This document shows positions 24,973 to 33,343 of a stretch of DNA of 33,343 nucleotides, piece by piece; positions within the stretch are counted from its first letter, which is position 1, and each line of letters opens with the position of its first letter. Source of the DNA: Candidatus Woesearchaeota archaeon (GTDB lineage Archaea > Nanobdellota > Nanobdellia > SCGC-AAA011-G17 > GW2011-AR20); assembly GCA_016203115.1 (NCBI GenBank), contig JACQNJ010000027.1:1-33343 (forward strand), in the 5' to 3' direction. The notes below the pieces were generated by a model. It was not told where the DNA came from. It saw only the letters and a list, made by a program, of their open reading frames with translations, and searched no databases. The position numbers were made by a program, and so were the translations under genes.

Positions 24973-27900
24973 GAAATAGGATATTTGCATTATTCTGCAT
25001 TTTTTTAGTATTGGGCACTAGTTTTGCTGCTGCTCAATCCATTAGAGATAGTGATATTCCTATTTTTACGAACACAATAGAAGAGACTGGGGAATCGATA
25101 CTTGTCAATGCTGGGAAATTAGAGCCTAGTATTGTTCCCACTAATATTTTAGAAGAGCAAGATGTTCCTGTATATGTGTTCTTGAAAGGAGCTACTTTGG
25201 GAAGCTTAGCTTTTGGGGAAGATGCTCCTGAAGCTAATCCTTTTTATGGAATCCCTGAAATTGAAAGAGTAAGCATTTCTGGAATTGAAAGCACTAATAA
25301 TCTTGTTTCTAATGTTGTGCATATTAAGCCTAAAGACAGGAGATATATTGTTGATGAAAGTGGGAGATTTTTTGATATGGGCTACTTGATTTTAAAATTG
25401 AGAAAAATCAAGGATGAAAAGGAATTGCCTCAGTTTAATGATACTGCCTTGGCAAGAGTTAAAGATGATAATCTAGAATTATTAAAAACTGGTGGACCTA
25501 CTATCGATGCAAAGATCGATTTAGATATTAGATTTAATACTGATACTTCTTTTGGGGTATTTGGCGCTCAAGATTTGAGATTGGCTGAGCAGACAAATGA
25601 AAAAGAATGGCTGGATAGTGCTAATAGGGTTTCTTTCTGGGGAAGGAATGGGTATATTAGAGCTGATAGAATTAGAGATGATGGTGTTACTTTAAGTGTT
25701 TATGATGGGAGAAATAGGAGAATTCATGGAGTTACTCTCGCTAAAAATGGAGATGAAAGTTCACCTATCAGATTAAAGGAATTTGGACCTGTTGAGAATA
25801 CTTTATTTAGAATTAGGCTAAATAGTGTTGTTATTCCTAGAGATAGTGCTGAGCTTGAGATTAGTGGAGATATTTATAATTTAGCTGAAGGACAGAGATT
25901 GTATCCTGGGAGCAATTGGAAAGTTGAAAAAATCAGAAATAATTTGGAAGTTAAAAGTGAAGAAGGAAAAGTTATTTCCCTATATGATGAAGTAACTTTA
26001 ATTGGAAAAGATGGACAGAGAAAGAGCTTGAAGATTGTTTATTTTGGCGAAGTGCAGAAACTTGAAGTTACAGAAAAGACCAAAGTTGATAAGACTACTG
26101 AAGGTTATATTAAATTTAAGGATATACTTGATAATGATCCGGAATTTATTGAAAAGGTTGAAGAGATTTCTCTTAAATTAAATATTGATCCAAACCATTT
26201 AATGGCTGTAATGGCTCTTGAAAGTGGGTTTGATCCGACAGTATATAATCCTCGCCCAGATTCTAAGGCAATTGGTTTAATTCAGTTTATACCTACAACA
26301 GCTGATAGTTTGGGTACTTCCACTGATAAATTAAGAGAAATGAGTAGAATACAACAATTAGAATTTGTTGAGAAACACTTTAATCCCTATAAGGGGAAAA
26401 TTAGGAAAGGCAGTTTGGAAGACGTTTATATGGTTATAATAGACCCTTCTGTATCGGTCGGCAAGGAACCAGAATCAATTATGTTTAGTAGAGAGTATCG
26501 CCCTGTAAAATATAATGCAAATGCTGCGGCTTTAGACAAAGATGGAGATGGAGTAATCTATATAAAAGAGGCAACTGAGTCTGTTAAGAGCGTCTATGGT
26601 TTAGGAGCACCTCTTGCAGTTACTGCACAACCAACTGTTCCTGGAGAATTTGCACTTTACTTAGAAAATGAAGATATCTGTGTTAATGTTGGTTTTGAGG
26701 ATAGTGAAGCATTAGATAAAACAAGCAACCAGATTTATTGCAAATCTATTCAGGAAATTGAAGAGTCTATAAATAAAGGATTAACTGGAGAAACATTAAA
26801 TGAAGCTTATTATAGACTAGGTGAAGCTAATGAAGCATTAGGAGTTAACAATCTGTACCATAAAAGGCAGGCTATTCTTGCATATGAGAATATTGCAGAA
26901 GGAACATTATATGATTTAGCGCAGGATAAAAAAGAAGGTTTAGAAGAGCAAATTGCTGGGAATATGGATATCAGCGGAGCAAATATTTTCTTAGAAGATG
27001 AAAATGTTAAGGTAATTTTCAGATCTATTAAAGTTGTAAGAGAAAAAGACAAGGCTAGTGCTACTTTAAGCTTGGATAATAACCAAGGAACTTATACTAC
27101 TGGAGATGTTATTACTGGAGGGATTGATGAGCAAAATAATAAGTTTGAATGGAAAATTGAGTCTATAACTACAGATAAAATAGTTCTGAAACAATACTTT
27201 GAGGATTCTAAGATTTCTGGAAGAAGAGAGACTCTCAGGATTAATGATGTTATTGCTTTGCAAACAGGTACTGGAAAAACTGTGACTGTACAAATTTTAG
27301 ACATTGACACAAAAAGGCAAGCATACATTACTATTTTACCTGGAAGCGGAAGGGCAATAAGCAGAAGCACTGTTGATGTCAAGATTCCAATTGAGAGAAG
27401 AGCGATCCAGTTCAGCACTGAGCAAATAGACTGGCAGATAAATAAGACAAGAGAAGTTATTAAGAAATTGGATTCTATAATTGACAAATTGGATACTACT
27501 GTAAAAATTTGGAAATCTACCTGTTTAGGAGTATTTGCATTTCTCAGCTTAAAGAACTTGGTAACTTCTAGTTCTGAAGGAGAAGCTAGAGCTTTAATCA
27601 TGAGGGGAATTGATGGCAAAAGCGGATTTGGTGCTTATTGCAATGAAAACAGCGGATTAAATAAAATTTATTCTAGTTATGATGAATGTATTTTCAAAAA
27701 CCAAGATTATATTGAGAAAAGAATTAATGAGGAAAAACAAAATATAATTAATGCTGATAATTATGTCAAAACTGGATATGCTCAAGAATATGGGCAATTT
27801 AAACTTAATGAAGATGATGCTTCTTTAATTTCAAAACAAGATGCAAGAGAGCTTAAGCTATTAGAGTCACAAATAAGAGTTTCTGAGGAAAATTTAGAAA

Positions 27901-30900
27901 GTGCTAGTAATGTGAATCAGGCAATTGAAACAAGGAGTTTAGACTCATTAAAAGAGCAGCTTAGGGTTAAACGAGAGGTTATAGAAAAAACCAAGGCAAA
28001 CTTTAATGAGGCTAAAAACTATGCTGAAACTGTTTCTAAAAATTCAGATATTACTGATCCGGAGGCTATTAAGAAGGTTAGAGATGAGGCATTTAGTGTC
28101 AAACTTAATGAATTATCCAGGTCAGTTGGAACTGGAATAAAATCTGAGGAATTTGCAAATTTACAACCTTTGACATTTGTTGATGGCAGGACTTTTGATA
28201 AAAATGGAGCTCTTTTGAATGCTAAAGAAGTCAAAGGATCAGAATATGTGGATTATTTACAAAGACAAATTGATGCAGAAAATGACCCAACCAAAAAGGC
28301 TAAATTAATTGCTTTGAAAGAAAAAATCGAAAAAAATCCTGAAAAAATAGTTGTTACTGATGATGGGAAGACTATTTACCAAGCAGAAGGTAATTATTAC
28401 TATTCTGAGACTGAGGATTATTTAGGATTGAGAATAAGAAGGAATTATGCAAGAGCTAATGTTGCTGAATATTATGAAAATGGAAGGCCATTTTGCGTGC
28501 CAATTGGTGAAGGCAATTATGTAAGAGTATTAGAATATTATGCTGATGGAACTGCTAAGACTGTTGATGAAAGGAATGTAGGATCAGATGGAGAATTGTG
28601 CACAAGTGATGATGTTATAATTAATTCTGATAGCTTGGTAAAATTAAACCCCCAAAAAGAGCAGGAATTAAAAAGAGCCGCTGCAAGAGCTGGAACTTGT
28701 GCTCCTGGCATGTATAAACCTGGTAATTTTATTTGCAGCTATGCTAGAGCTAAGGCTGCTGAGGTTATTACTAAGCTTCAATGTACAGATGTTATGAGTA
28801 TTAGTGACTGCAAAATATTGTTCAATACTTGTGATCCTGTAATGTGCCCGACTTCAAGATTTAATTTAGGTGGGAAATGGAATGTTGGAAGTGTTCCCGA
28901 GACAGGAATTGCAGGATCTTTATTTTTAGGATTGAAGACTGAAAATAATCCGTTATCCAGAGTATGCTATACAGGCGTATTATCTGGATTAGAGGGAGTT
29001 AGAAGCGTTTTCCAGGGATATGAGCAGTGTTTGCAAACTGCGAAAGTTGAAGGAACTACTGTTGGGATATGTGATAAAGTCAGAAGTGTATTTATTTGCG
29101 AGAATGTTTGGAGAGAAGCTGTTGCGATAACTGGAAGTGTTGGCGGGTTTAGTGCATTTAGTGGGAATTTATTTGGAAATGCTAATGGAGGAGGGGAATA
29201 TGCTCCGAATGAGTTCAGCAAGAGACTAAAACAGACTAGTGATTCTGCTAAGTTCTTTGCCAATGATTATGCCACTTCAAGCTTGGCTGCATATAACGCG
29301 AGATCTTTGGGTGAAGCAGGAAGCCAGATTTGCAGGAACATTTATGCTGGGAAAGCTCCTGGAATAGGAAAATTAATTGATCAGATAACAACACCTGAGA
29401 GTCCACCACAATTTACTGCATTCTTTGATGAGTATCCTTGGAGCAGTGATGCAGGAGATACAAGATTAAATGTCGGCGCAGGATTGCTTAGCAATGTGCA
29501 GGAGCAATCAAGATACAGTGTGTTCTACCACATTTATGCGGGAAGAGCTGCAGATGTTAGGTATAGTGTTTATTTGAAGGATAGATTGGGAAATATTGCT
29601 TATGTTACTGAGAGAGCTGGAGGCAGAGGCAGAGGGTTTATACCTAGGGAAGAATTTGCAAGCAAGAATATTGACTTTATTGGGAGAAGCGGATTTACTG
29701 AGATTTGCGTTGAGATAAATGGAAGGGAAATCTGTGGATTTGGAAGAGCTAGTACTGATTTTGGGGTTAATTATATCAATGACAAAGTTGTTACCAATGA
29801 ACTTCAAAGAGAGATTAAGACTAAAGAGCAGTGTGTACCTGAAAATGAGGCTGGGCCTACACTTGCAGGAATTGTAACTCCTGAAAATATTAATACAGGA
29901 GATGTTACTGGAGGAATTGTGAGAGTTTGCAGCAATAAAAATCCTGGGGAAGGAGGAAATGAAGCAAGATGGCAAGTTGTTGGAGAATGTGGCAAGGATA
30001 AAGAAGATATTGAACTTGGAAGTTGCTGGATTGATACAATGACTATAAGAATTAATGACAAGGCTTTGAAAGAGCAGACTGTTCAAAATATTATTAGCAA
30101 ATATGATGTCAAAGAAGGAGAGCTTGTTTTAGGATTGAGTAAAGAGCTGTTCATGAATTTGTATAATGAGCATATTTCTGCTTTAAGTAACTTTTTACTT
30201 TTTGAATCGGGCAAACCTTTAAGTGAAACAGAAAAAAATATTTTGCTTCAAACTATAGGCATTGAAGATGATGATGAAAGTTTGAGGTTTATTGCTGCTC
30301 AATCTATAGATTACGGGGCAATTGCTCAATTAAGAGTTGGAGAGATTTATTTGGTTTTAGCTAATGATAAGAGAACTAAAGAAAGTATTGCTGGGCAAGC
30401 TGGACAACAAACTTCTCAGGTTGCATCTCCCTCTGCCGCTACTACTGTTTCTGTTACTAGTAGTGCTACTGTATCTCTTTTCAATCTTTGCAGTGATTCT
30501 AACGGAGTTTATTACGCAGAAAATGATGAAGAAAGTTGTGCCTTTGGAGATACTAAGGTTAGATCTGCCCTATCTCAATTGGAAGTGAAAAAATTTAGAG
30601 ATAATAATCTTGTAGATAATGCTGCTTGTGGTGATAATACATTTTTGACTATTACCACTCCTTGGAATAACAGAGATGTTTGCCATCGAAGAACGAAAGG
30701 CGTAAATGGATGTTACTATGATAGCTCTCCTGTTATGATTAATGGCTGTTTTTTATGTGAATCTAAAACCTCTTGTTCTGTATATAAAGATAAAGAGGAA
30801 TGTGAAAAATGGGATCCTTGTGTTTTAGACTGTAAATGGAGCAATAACAAGTGTATATCTAGGGATTCTTTTAATCAGAATCAGCAACTAAATACTCAAC

Positions 30901-31277
30901 AAGGAGTCAATCAAGATTTTGCACAGGAGAAAACTAAATTGGAAACTTATAACTTAGACTACTATGATAGGAGTAATGGAATCTTGTATATCAATATTGA
31001 AAATTTAGGCGGGGGATATTACATAAGTAATGAAAATGCTGGAGGAACTTATCCAATATTTAAAAGCTATGATTCTCTGGAACTGGCGCCTGGGGCGCTT
31101 CCTGGTGAAGACATAGAAGTGGGATATGTTAGCGGTGATGGAAGTGTTTATATTACAAATGGGGAACAAAATGAGCAATTACTGGAAAAAATAAAGATAA
31201 AACAAGGGGTTATACCTAATCTTTTTGTCAATAAAGGAACTGAATCATTTTATTTTGATGGAAATCTCCTAGTATGA
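24969..31277 (+). CDS. Giant (2102 aa) secreted multidomain protein with SLT/lytic-transglycosylase-like domain, coiled-coil region and Cys-rich modules
   Basis: Signal MRNRIFALFCIFLVLGTSFAAAQ; LNIDPNHLMAVMALESGFDPTVYNP...AIGLIQFIPTTADSLGTSTDKLREMSRIQQLEFVEKHFNPYKGK; ATGA overlap with upstream gene. Confidence 0.85.
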   Translation: MRNRIFALFCIFLVLGTSFAAAQSIRDSDIPIFTNTIEETGESILVNAGKLEPSIVPTNILEEQDVPVYVFLKGATLGSLAFGEDAPEANPFYGIPEIERVSISGIESTNNLVSNVVHIKPKDRRYIVDESGRFFDMGYLILKLRKIKDEKELPQFNDTALARVKDDNLELLKTGGPTIDAKIDLDIRFNTDTSFGVFGAQDLRLAEQTNEKEWLDSANRVSFWGRNGYIRADRIRDDGVTLSVYDGRNRRIHGVTLAKNGDESSPIRLKEFGPVENTLFRIRLNSVVIPRDSAELEISGDIYNLAEGQRLYPGSNWKVEKIRNNLEVKSEEGKVISLYDEVTLIGKDGQRKSLKIVYFGEVQKLEVTEKTKVDKTTEGYIKFKDILDNDPEFIEKVEEISLKLNIDPNHLMAVMALESGFDPTVYNPRPDSKAIGLIQFIPTTADSLGTSTDKLREMSRIQQLEFVEKHFNPYKGKIRKGSLEDVYMVIIDPSVSVGKEPESIMFSREYRPVKYNANAAALDKDGDGVIYIKEATESVKSVYGLGAPLAVTAQPTVPGEFALYLENEDICVNVGFEDSEALDKTSNQIYCKSIQEIEESINKGLTGETLNEAYYRLGEANEALGVNNLYHKRQAILAYENIAEGTLYDLAQDKKEGLEEQIAGNMDISGANIFLEDENVKVIFRSIKVVREKDKASATLSLDNNQGTYTTGDVITGGIDEQNNKFEWKIESITTDKIVLKQYFEDSKISGRRETLRINDVIALQTGTGKTVTVQILDIDTKRQAYITILPGSGRAISRSTVDVKIPIERRAIQFSTEQIDWQINKTREVIKKLDSIIDKLDTTVKIWKSTCLGVFAFLSLKNLVTSSSEGEARALIMRGIDGKSGFGAYCNENSGLNKIYSSYDECIFKNQDYIEKRINEEKQNIINADNYVKTGYAQEYGQFKLNEDDASLISKQDARELKLLESQIRVSEENLESASNVNQAIETRSLDSLKEQLRVKREVIEKTKANFNEAKNYAETVSKNSDITDPEAIKKVRDEAFSVKLNELSRSVGTGIKSEEFANLQPLTFVDGRTFDKNGALLNAKEVKGSEYVDYLQRQIDAENDPTKKAKLIALKEKIEKNPEKIVVTDDGKTIYQAEGNYYYSETEDYLGLRIRRNYARANVAEYYENGRPFCVPIGEGNYVRVLEYYADGTAKTVDERNVGSDGELCTSDDVIINSDSLVKLNPQKEQELKRAAARAGTCAPGMYKPGNFICSYARAKAAEVITKLQCTDVMSISDCKILFNTCDPVMCPTSRFNLGGKWNVGSVPETGIAGSLFLGLKTENNPLSRVCYTGVLSGLEGVRSVFQGYEQCLQTAKVEGTTVGICDKVRSVFICENVWREAVAITGSVGGFSAFSGNLFGNANGGGEYAPNEFSKRLKQTSDSAKFFANDYATSSLAAYNARSLGEAGSQICRNIYAGKAPGIGKLIDQITTPESPPQFTAFFDEYPWSSDAGDTRLNVGAGLLSNVQEQSRYSVFYHIYAGRAADVRYSVYLKDRLGNIAYVTERAGGRGRGFIPREEFASKNIDFIGRSGFTEICVEINGREICGFGRASTDFGVNYINDKVVTNELQREIKTKEQCVPENEAGPTLAGIVTPENINTGDVTGGIVRVCSNKNPGEGGNEARWQVVGECGKDKEDIELGSCWIDTMTIRINDKALKEQTVQNIISKYDVKEGELVLGLSKELFMNLYNEHISALSNFLLFESGKPLSETEKNILLQTIGIEDDDESLRFIAAQSIDYGAIAQLRVGEIYLVLANDKRTKESIAGQAGQQTSQVASPSAATTVSVTSSATVSLFNLCSDSNGVYYAENDEESCAFGDTKVRSALSQLEVKKFRDNNLVDNAACGDNTFLTITTPWNNRDVCHRRTKGVNGCYYDSSPVMINGCFLCESKTSCSVYKDKEECEKWDPCVLDCKWSNNKCISRDSFNQNQQLNTQQGVNQDFAQEKTKLETYNLDYYDRSNGILYINIENLGGGYYISNENAGGTYPIFKSYDSLELAPGALPGEDIEVGYVSGDGSVYITNGEQNEQLLEKIKIKQGVIPNLFVNKGTESFYFDGNLLV

Positions 31278-31951
31278 AAAAAACATCCAGAAAAAACATT
31301 TTTAGGACTTACTTATTAGATATTGGATTTGTTTTGTTTTTAGGATTCTTTTTGATCTTTTCTAGAAATATTGTAGGGAACTATATTTCACAAATGAATG
31401 TTTATTTGCCACAGATTAATTCTATTGATCCAAATTTAGACCCTGTTGGAGCCGAGTTTTTGATTAAAGATGCTAATTCAATTTCTAATAACATGTTTAT
31501 TTTTTTATTAGTAATACCTGTTGTTGTGTTTTTAATTTACTTTATATTTCAGGGTTTGAGTTTTTATTATCTGAAAAAAGAAAAAAAATATTTGATTTAT
31601 TTTTTTGTAACTAGCTTGTTTTCTTATATCTTATTTGCGCTTTTATTAACTAAATCTTCTTTTAATATACCTTTAATCTTGATATTTTTGTTAATCGCTT
31701 ATTTAACATTTTTATCTTATTTAACTATCAATGGAGAAGATTATTTGAAGTTATTGAAGCAGTCTTATGTTTTGTTTTTTGTATTTTTGGGTTATTTACT
31801 ACTATGGATAATCTCTTTCTCTTTATTTTTAATGGCTATACTGAATTATACAATAAGTAATATTAGCTATGTTCTTTTTGCTGGACTTGGATTGCTTGTA
31901 TTATTAGGAATAAGCTACTGCAAAATCTTGATCGTAGAAAAATTTTCTTAA
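31274..31951 (+). CDS. Polytopic membrane protein, operon partner of the giant protein
   Basis: ATGA overlap with giant ORF; multiple strongly hydrophobic segments. Confidence 0.75.
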   Translation: MKKTSRKNIFRTYLLDIGFVLFLGFFLIFSRNIVGNYISQMNVYLPQINSIDPNLDPVGAEFLIKDANSISNNMFIFLLVIPVVVFLIYFIFQGLSFYYLKKEKKYLIYFFVTSLFSYILFALLLTKSSFNIPLILIFLLIAYLTFLSYLTINGEDYLKLLKQSYVLFFVFLGYLLLWIISFSLFLMAILNYTISNISYVLFAGLGLLVLLGISYCKILIVEKFS

Positions 31952-32002
31952 AATTTTGAGGGAGTCAGGATTCGAACCTGAGTAAGCACTAAGCTACTGG
32001 GT

Positions 32003-32021
32003 GTCTTATGCCTCTTAGCAG
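32003..32021 (-). other. tRNA-Leu intron 2 (canonical 37/38, 19 nt)
   Basis: BHB helix CTTA/TAAG, bulges GGC and ACA, intron stem TGCT/GGCA. Confidence 0.85.
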
Positions 32022-32028
32022 CCTAAGC

Positions 32029-32049
32029 TTGACCTTTTATTTCTAAAAT
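32029..32049 (-). other. tRNA-Leu intron 1 (30/31, 21 nt)
   Basis: BHB helix GGCT/GGTC (two G-U), bulges GGA and AAG, intron stem TTTT/AAAA. Confidence 0.75.
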
Positions 32050-32128
32050 CCAGCCCGTTTGACCGCTCCGGCACTCCCTCATTTAAAAAACTAAATCAAT
32101 ACTGTTTAAAAAATATTCTGAAAAAGAA

Positions 32129-32377
32129 TTAGTGCTGTATTCTTGGAAGCCTTCTGTTAGCTTTCTTTGTTCTTATAATTGTTTTTTGCTTTTTGTGATT
32201 GCCAGTTCCTGTTTTGTTCTGCCAGGAATAACTTCTCAAACTTCTTGATTTTCCATAACCACAACTTGAGCATTTTTTATGAGACTTGTGATAAGTTTTT
32301 TTGCCGCATCTCCTGCATCTTATAACTTGAGTCCTTTTACCGGACTTCTTACCCATAGAATATGTTCCTTTTGTCAT
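32129..32377 (-). CDS. rpl37e: Ribosomal protein L37e
   Basis: [44 protein letters not shown]. Confidence 0.94.
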   Translation of the reverse strand: MTKGTYSMGKKSGKRTQVIRCRRCGKKTYHKSHKKCSSCGYGKSRSLRSYSWQNKTGTGNHKKQKTIIRTKKANRRLPRIQH

Positions 32378-32381
32378 TTCT

Positions 32382-32609
32382 CTATTGAGGCGATATCAGA
32401 ATTATTGTGTCTCCCCGCAAAAACACATTTCCTATTTTTCTTTTTAATGTGCCTTCAGCATGCTCTTCTGCATCCTCTAGCACGAGATTAATGTGAATAT
32501 CAAATGATTTTAAGACACCAATGAACTGCCTTCCATTCTTAAGTTCTATCATTATTCTTTTATTCCTTGAATCATTAAGGATGTCCAGAGGTCTATCACT
32601 ATTACTCAT
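32382..32609 (-). CDS. Archaeal LSm (Sm-like) protein
   Basis: [44 protein letters not shown]...LRGDTIILI. Confidence 0.95.
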   Translation of the reverse strand: MSNSDRPLDILNDSRNKRIMIELKNGRQFIGVLKSFDIHINLVLEDAEEHAEGTLKRKIGNVFLRGDTIILISPQ

Positions 32610-32695
32610 AAATCCATTTTAAAATCACAATATATTTAAAGCTTTGTATGAAGCTAAACATAAATATTTAAAAAAGAAACATTTCACTAATAAAT

Positions 32696-33079
32696 ATGGC
32701 ATTAATACATGTGCGATCAAAGAGAAAAATTACTGGTGGCAGGTACAGGGATTTAAGGAAAAAAAGATTAAGAGACTTAGCGGGAGTTCCTGCTAATACT
32801 AAATTAGATGAAAAAAAAATTGTTAGGATTAGAAAACGCGGGGGAGCATTAAAAACTCTTCAGCTATCTAATAATATCGCTAATATTTATAATCCAGAGA
32901 CCAAGAAATATCTAAAAAGCAAGATTCTTACTGTTGTAAGTAGCCAAGCGAACAGAAATTTTGTAAGACGAAACATTATGACTAAAGGAGCTGTTATTAA
33001 AACAGAACTAGGAGAAGCCAAGATTACTTCAAGGCCTGGACAAGAAGGTCATATTAATGCTGTTTTGATCAAGAAATAA
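32696..33079 (+). CDS. rps8e: Ribosomal protein S8e
   Basis: SKRKITGGRYRDLRKKR...IMTKGAVIKTELGEAKITSRPGQEGHINAVLI. Confidence 0.94.
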   Translation: MALIHVRSKRKITGGRYRDLRKKRLRDLAGVPANTKLDEKKIVRIRKRGGALKTLQLSNNIANIYNPETKKYLKSKILTVVSSQANRNFVRRNIMTKGAVIKTELGEAKITSRPGQEGHINAVLIKK

Positions 33080-33259
33080 AAAGATTATCACCTCTTTTTT
33101 GGAGTGTGTTACATGTATGTTGTCAGCAGCATATTCTAGTATATAAATCTTTTTGTTTTTGTTATTATTTAGTGACTATGTAAAATGGGAAAACTTTATA
33201 AACTGTTGATTATAATGCCTTTTTAAAGGTTATTGTGCCTTCATCGTTTGGGGGTAAAA

Positions 33260-33343
33260 ATGGCGCCATATATTAAGAAATGTTCTGAATGTGGTGGGAT
33301 TAATCTCATCATGAATAAGGAAAAAGGGGAGATTATTTGCCGA
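33260..33343 (+). CDS. Transcription initiation factor IIB (TFB), N-terminal zinc ribbon, truncated by window end
   Basis: Hand translation MAPYIKKCSECGGINLIMNKEKGEIICR...; GGGGGT Shine-Dalgarno-like element just upstream. Confidence 0.75.
   Translation, partial: MAPYIKKCSECGGINLIMNKEKGEIICR

Larger units (their letters stand above)
31957..32080 (-). tRNA. tRNA-Leu(UAG) with two introns; predicted mature length 84 nt
   Basis: Acceptor GAGGGAG/CTCCCTC, discriminator A; T arm TCAGG-TTCGAAT-CCTGA; long variable arm TAGCTTAGTGCTTAC; after excision anticodon arm is CTGGG-CTTAGGA-CCCAG. Confidence 0.9.

Noticed and set aside
30364-30588. Same-strand alternative-frame ORFs (8460..8651, 30364..30588) and plus-strand ORFs over the minus-strand cluster (11638..11835, 12975..13214)
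   Set aside because: Fully embedded in convincing genes in another frame; composition is frame-shifted noise.
31957-32080. Initial tRNA-Leu parses with anticodon TTA (loop TTTTAGA), CAA (GTCAAG) or a single long intron
   Set aside because: They leave mismatches in the anticodon stem, give a non-Leu anticodon or an abnormal loop, and lack BHB helices; the two-intron UAG solution gives perfect CTGGG/CCCAG.
19715-32080. Split or permuted tRNA genes
   Set aside because: All tRNA halves are in cis and in normal order with BHB introns; no need for trans-splicing.
1-33343. Prophage, transposon or integrated element
   Set aside because: No integrase, transposase, terminal repeats or structural phage genes; the SLT-like domain sits in a signal-peptide-bearing protein in a chromosomal operon.

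Overview
AT-rich archaeal chromosomal segment. Gene content (aIF2alpha, Nop10, GINS, Bud32, TFB, S3Ae, S8e, L37e, LSm, SRP54/FtsY, PAC2) is archaeal; the small surface-protein-rich style suggests a DPANN lineage (Woesearchaeota/Pacearchaeota-like), but that placement is inference. Three blocks stand out. (1) Positions 1-8014: a cluster of secreted or membrane-anchored proteins, starting with a 5'-truncated PKD/FN3-like/dockerin-rich protein with a C-terminal TM and cytoplasmic helical tail, and ending with two tandem paralogous lipoproteins. (2) Housekeeping clusters: PAC2-Nop10-aIF2alpha-S27e-L44e-GINS on the minus strand, then TruD, FtsY, SRP54, Bud32, S15, S3Ae, and L37e/LSm/S8e/TFB. (3) A translationally coupled operon at 22873-31951: a 40-aa RHH-like regulator behind a tandem palindromic repeat, a class-III-signal-like secreted protein, a 2102-aa secreted protein with a lytic-transglycosylase (SLT)-like domain, and a membrane protein. 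All four tRNA genes found (Gln-UUG, Thr-UGU, Val-GAC, Leu-UAG) are interrupted. Seven introns in total can be placed, each with a hand-derived bulge-helix-bulge (BHB) core, and five of them are at non-canonical positions (15/16, 23/24, 25/26, 30/31, 53/54). The ORF track omits several short genes that I recovered by reading the sequence: Nop10, S27e, a 36-aa TM microprotein, the 40-aa RHH-like protein, and the TFB N-terminus at the window edge. No database search was run; family calls rest on recognisable motifs.
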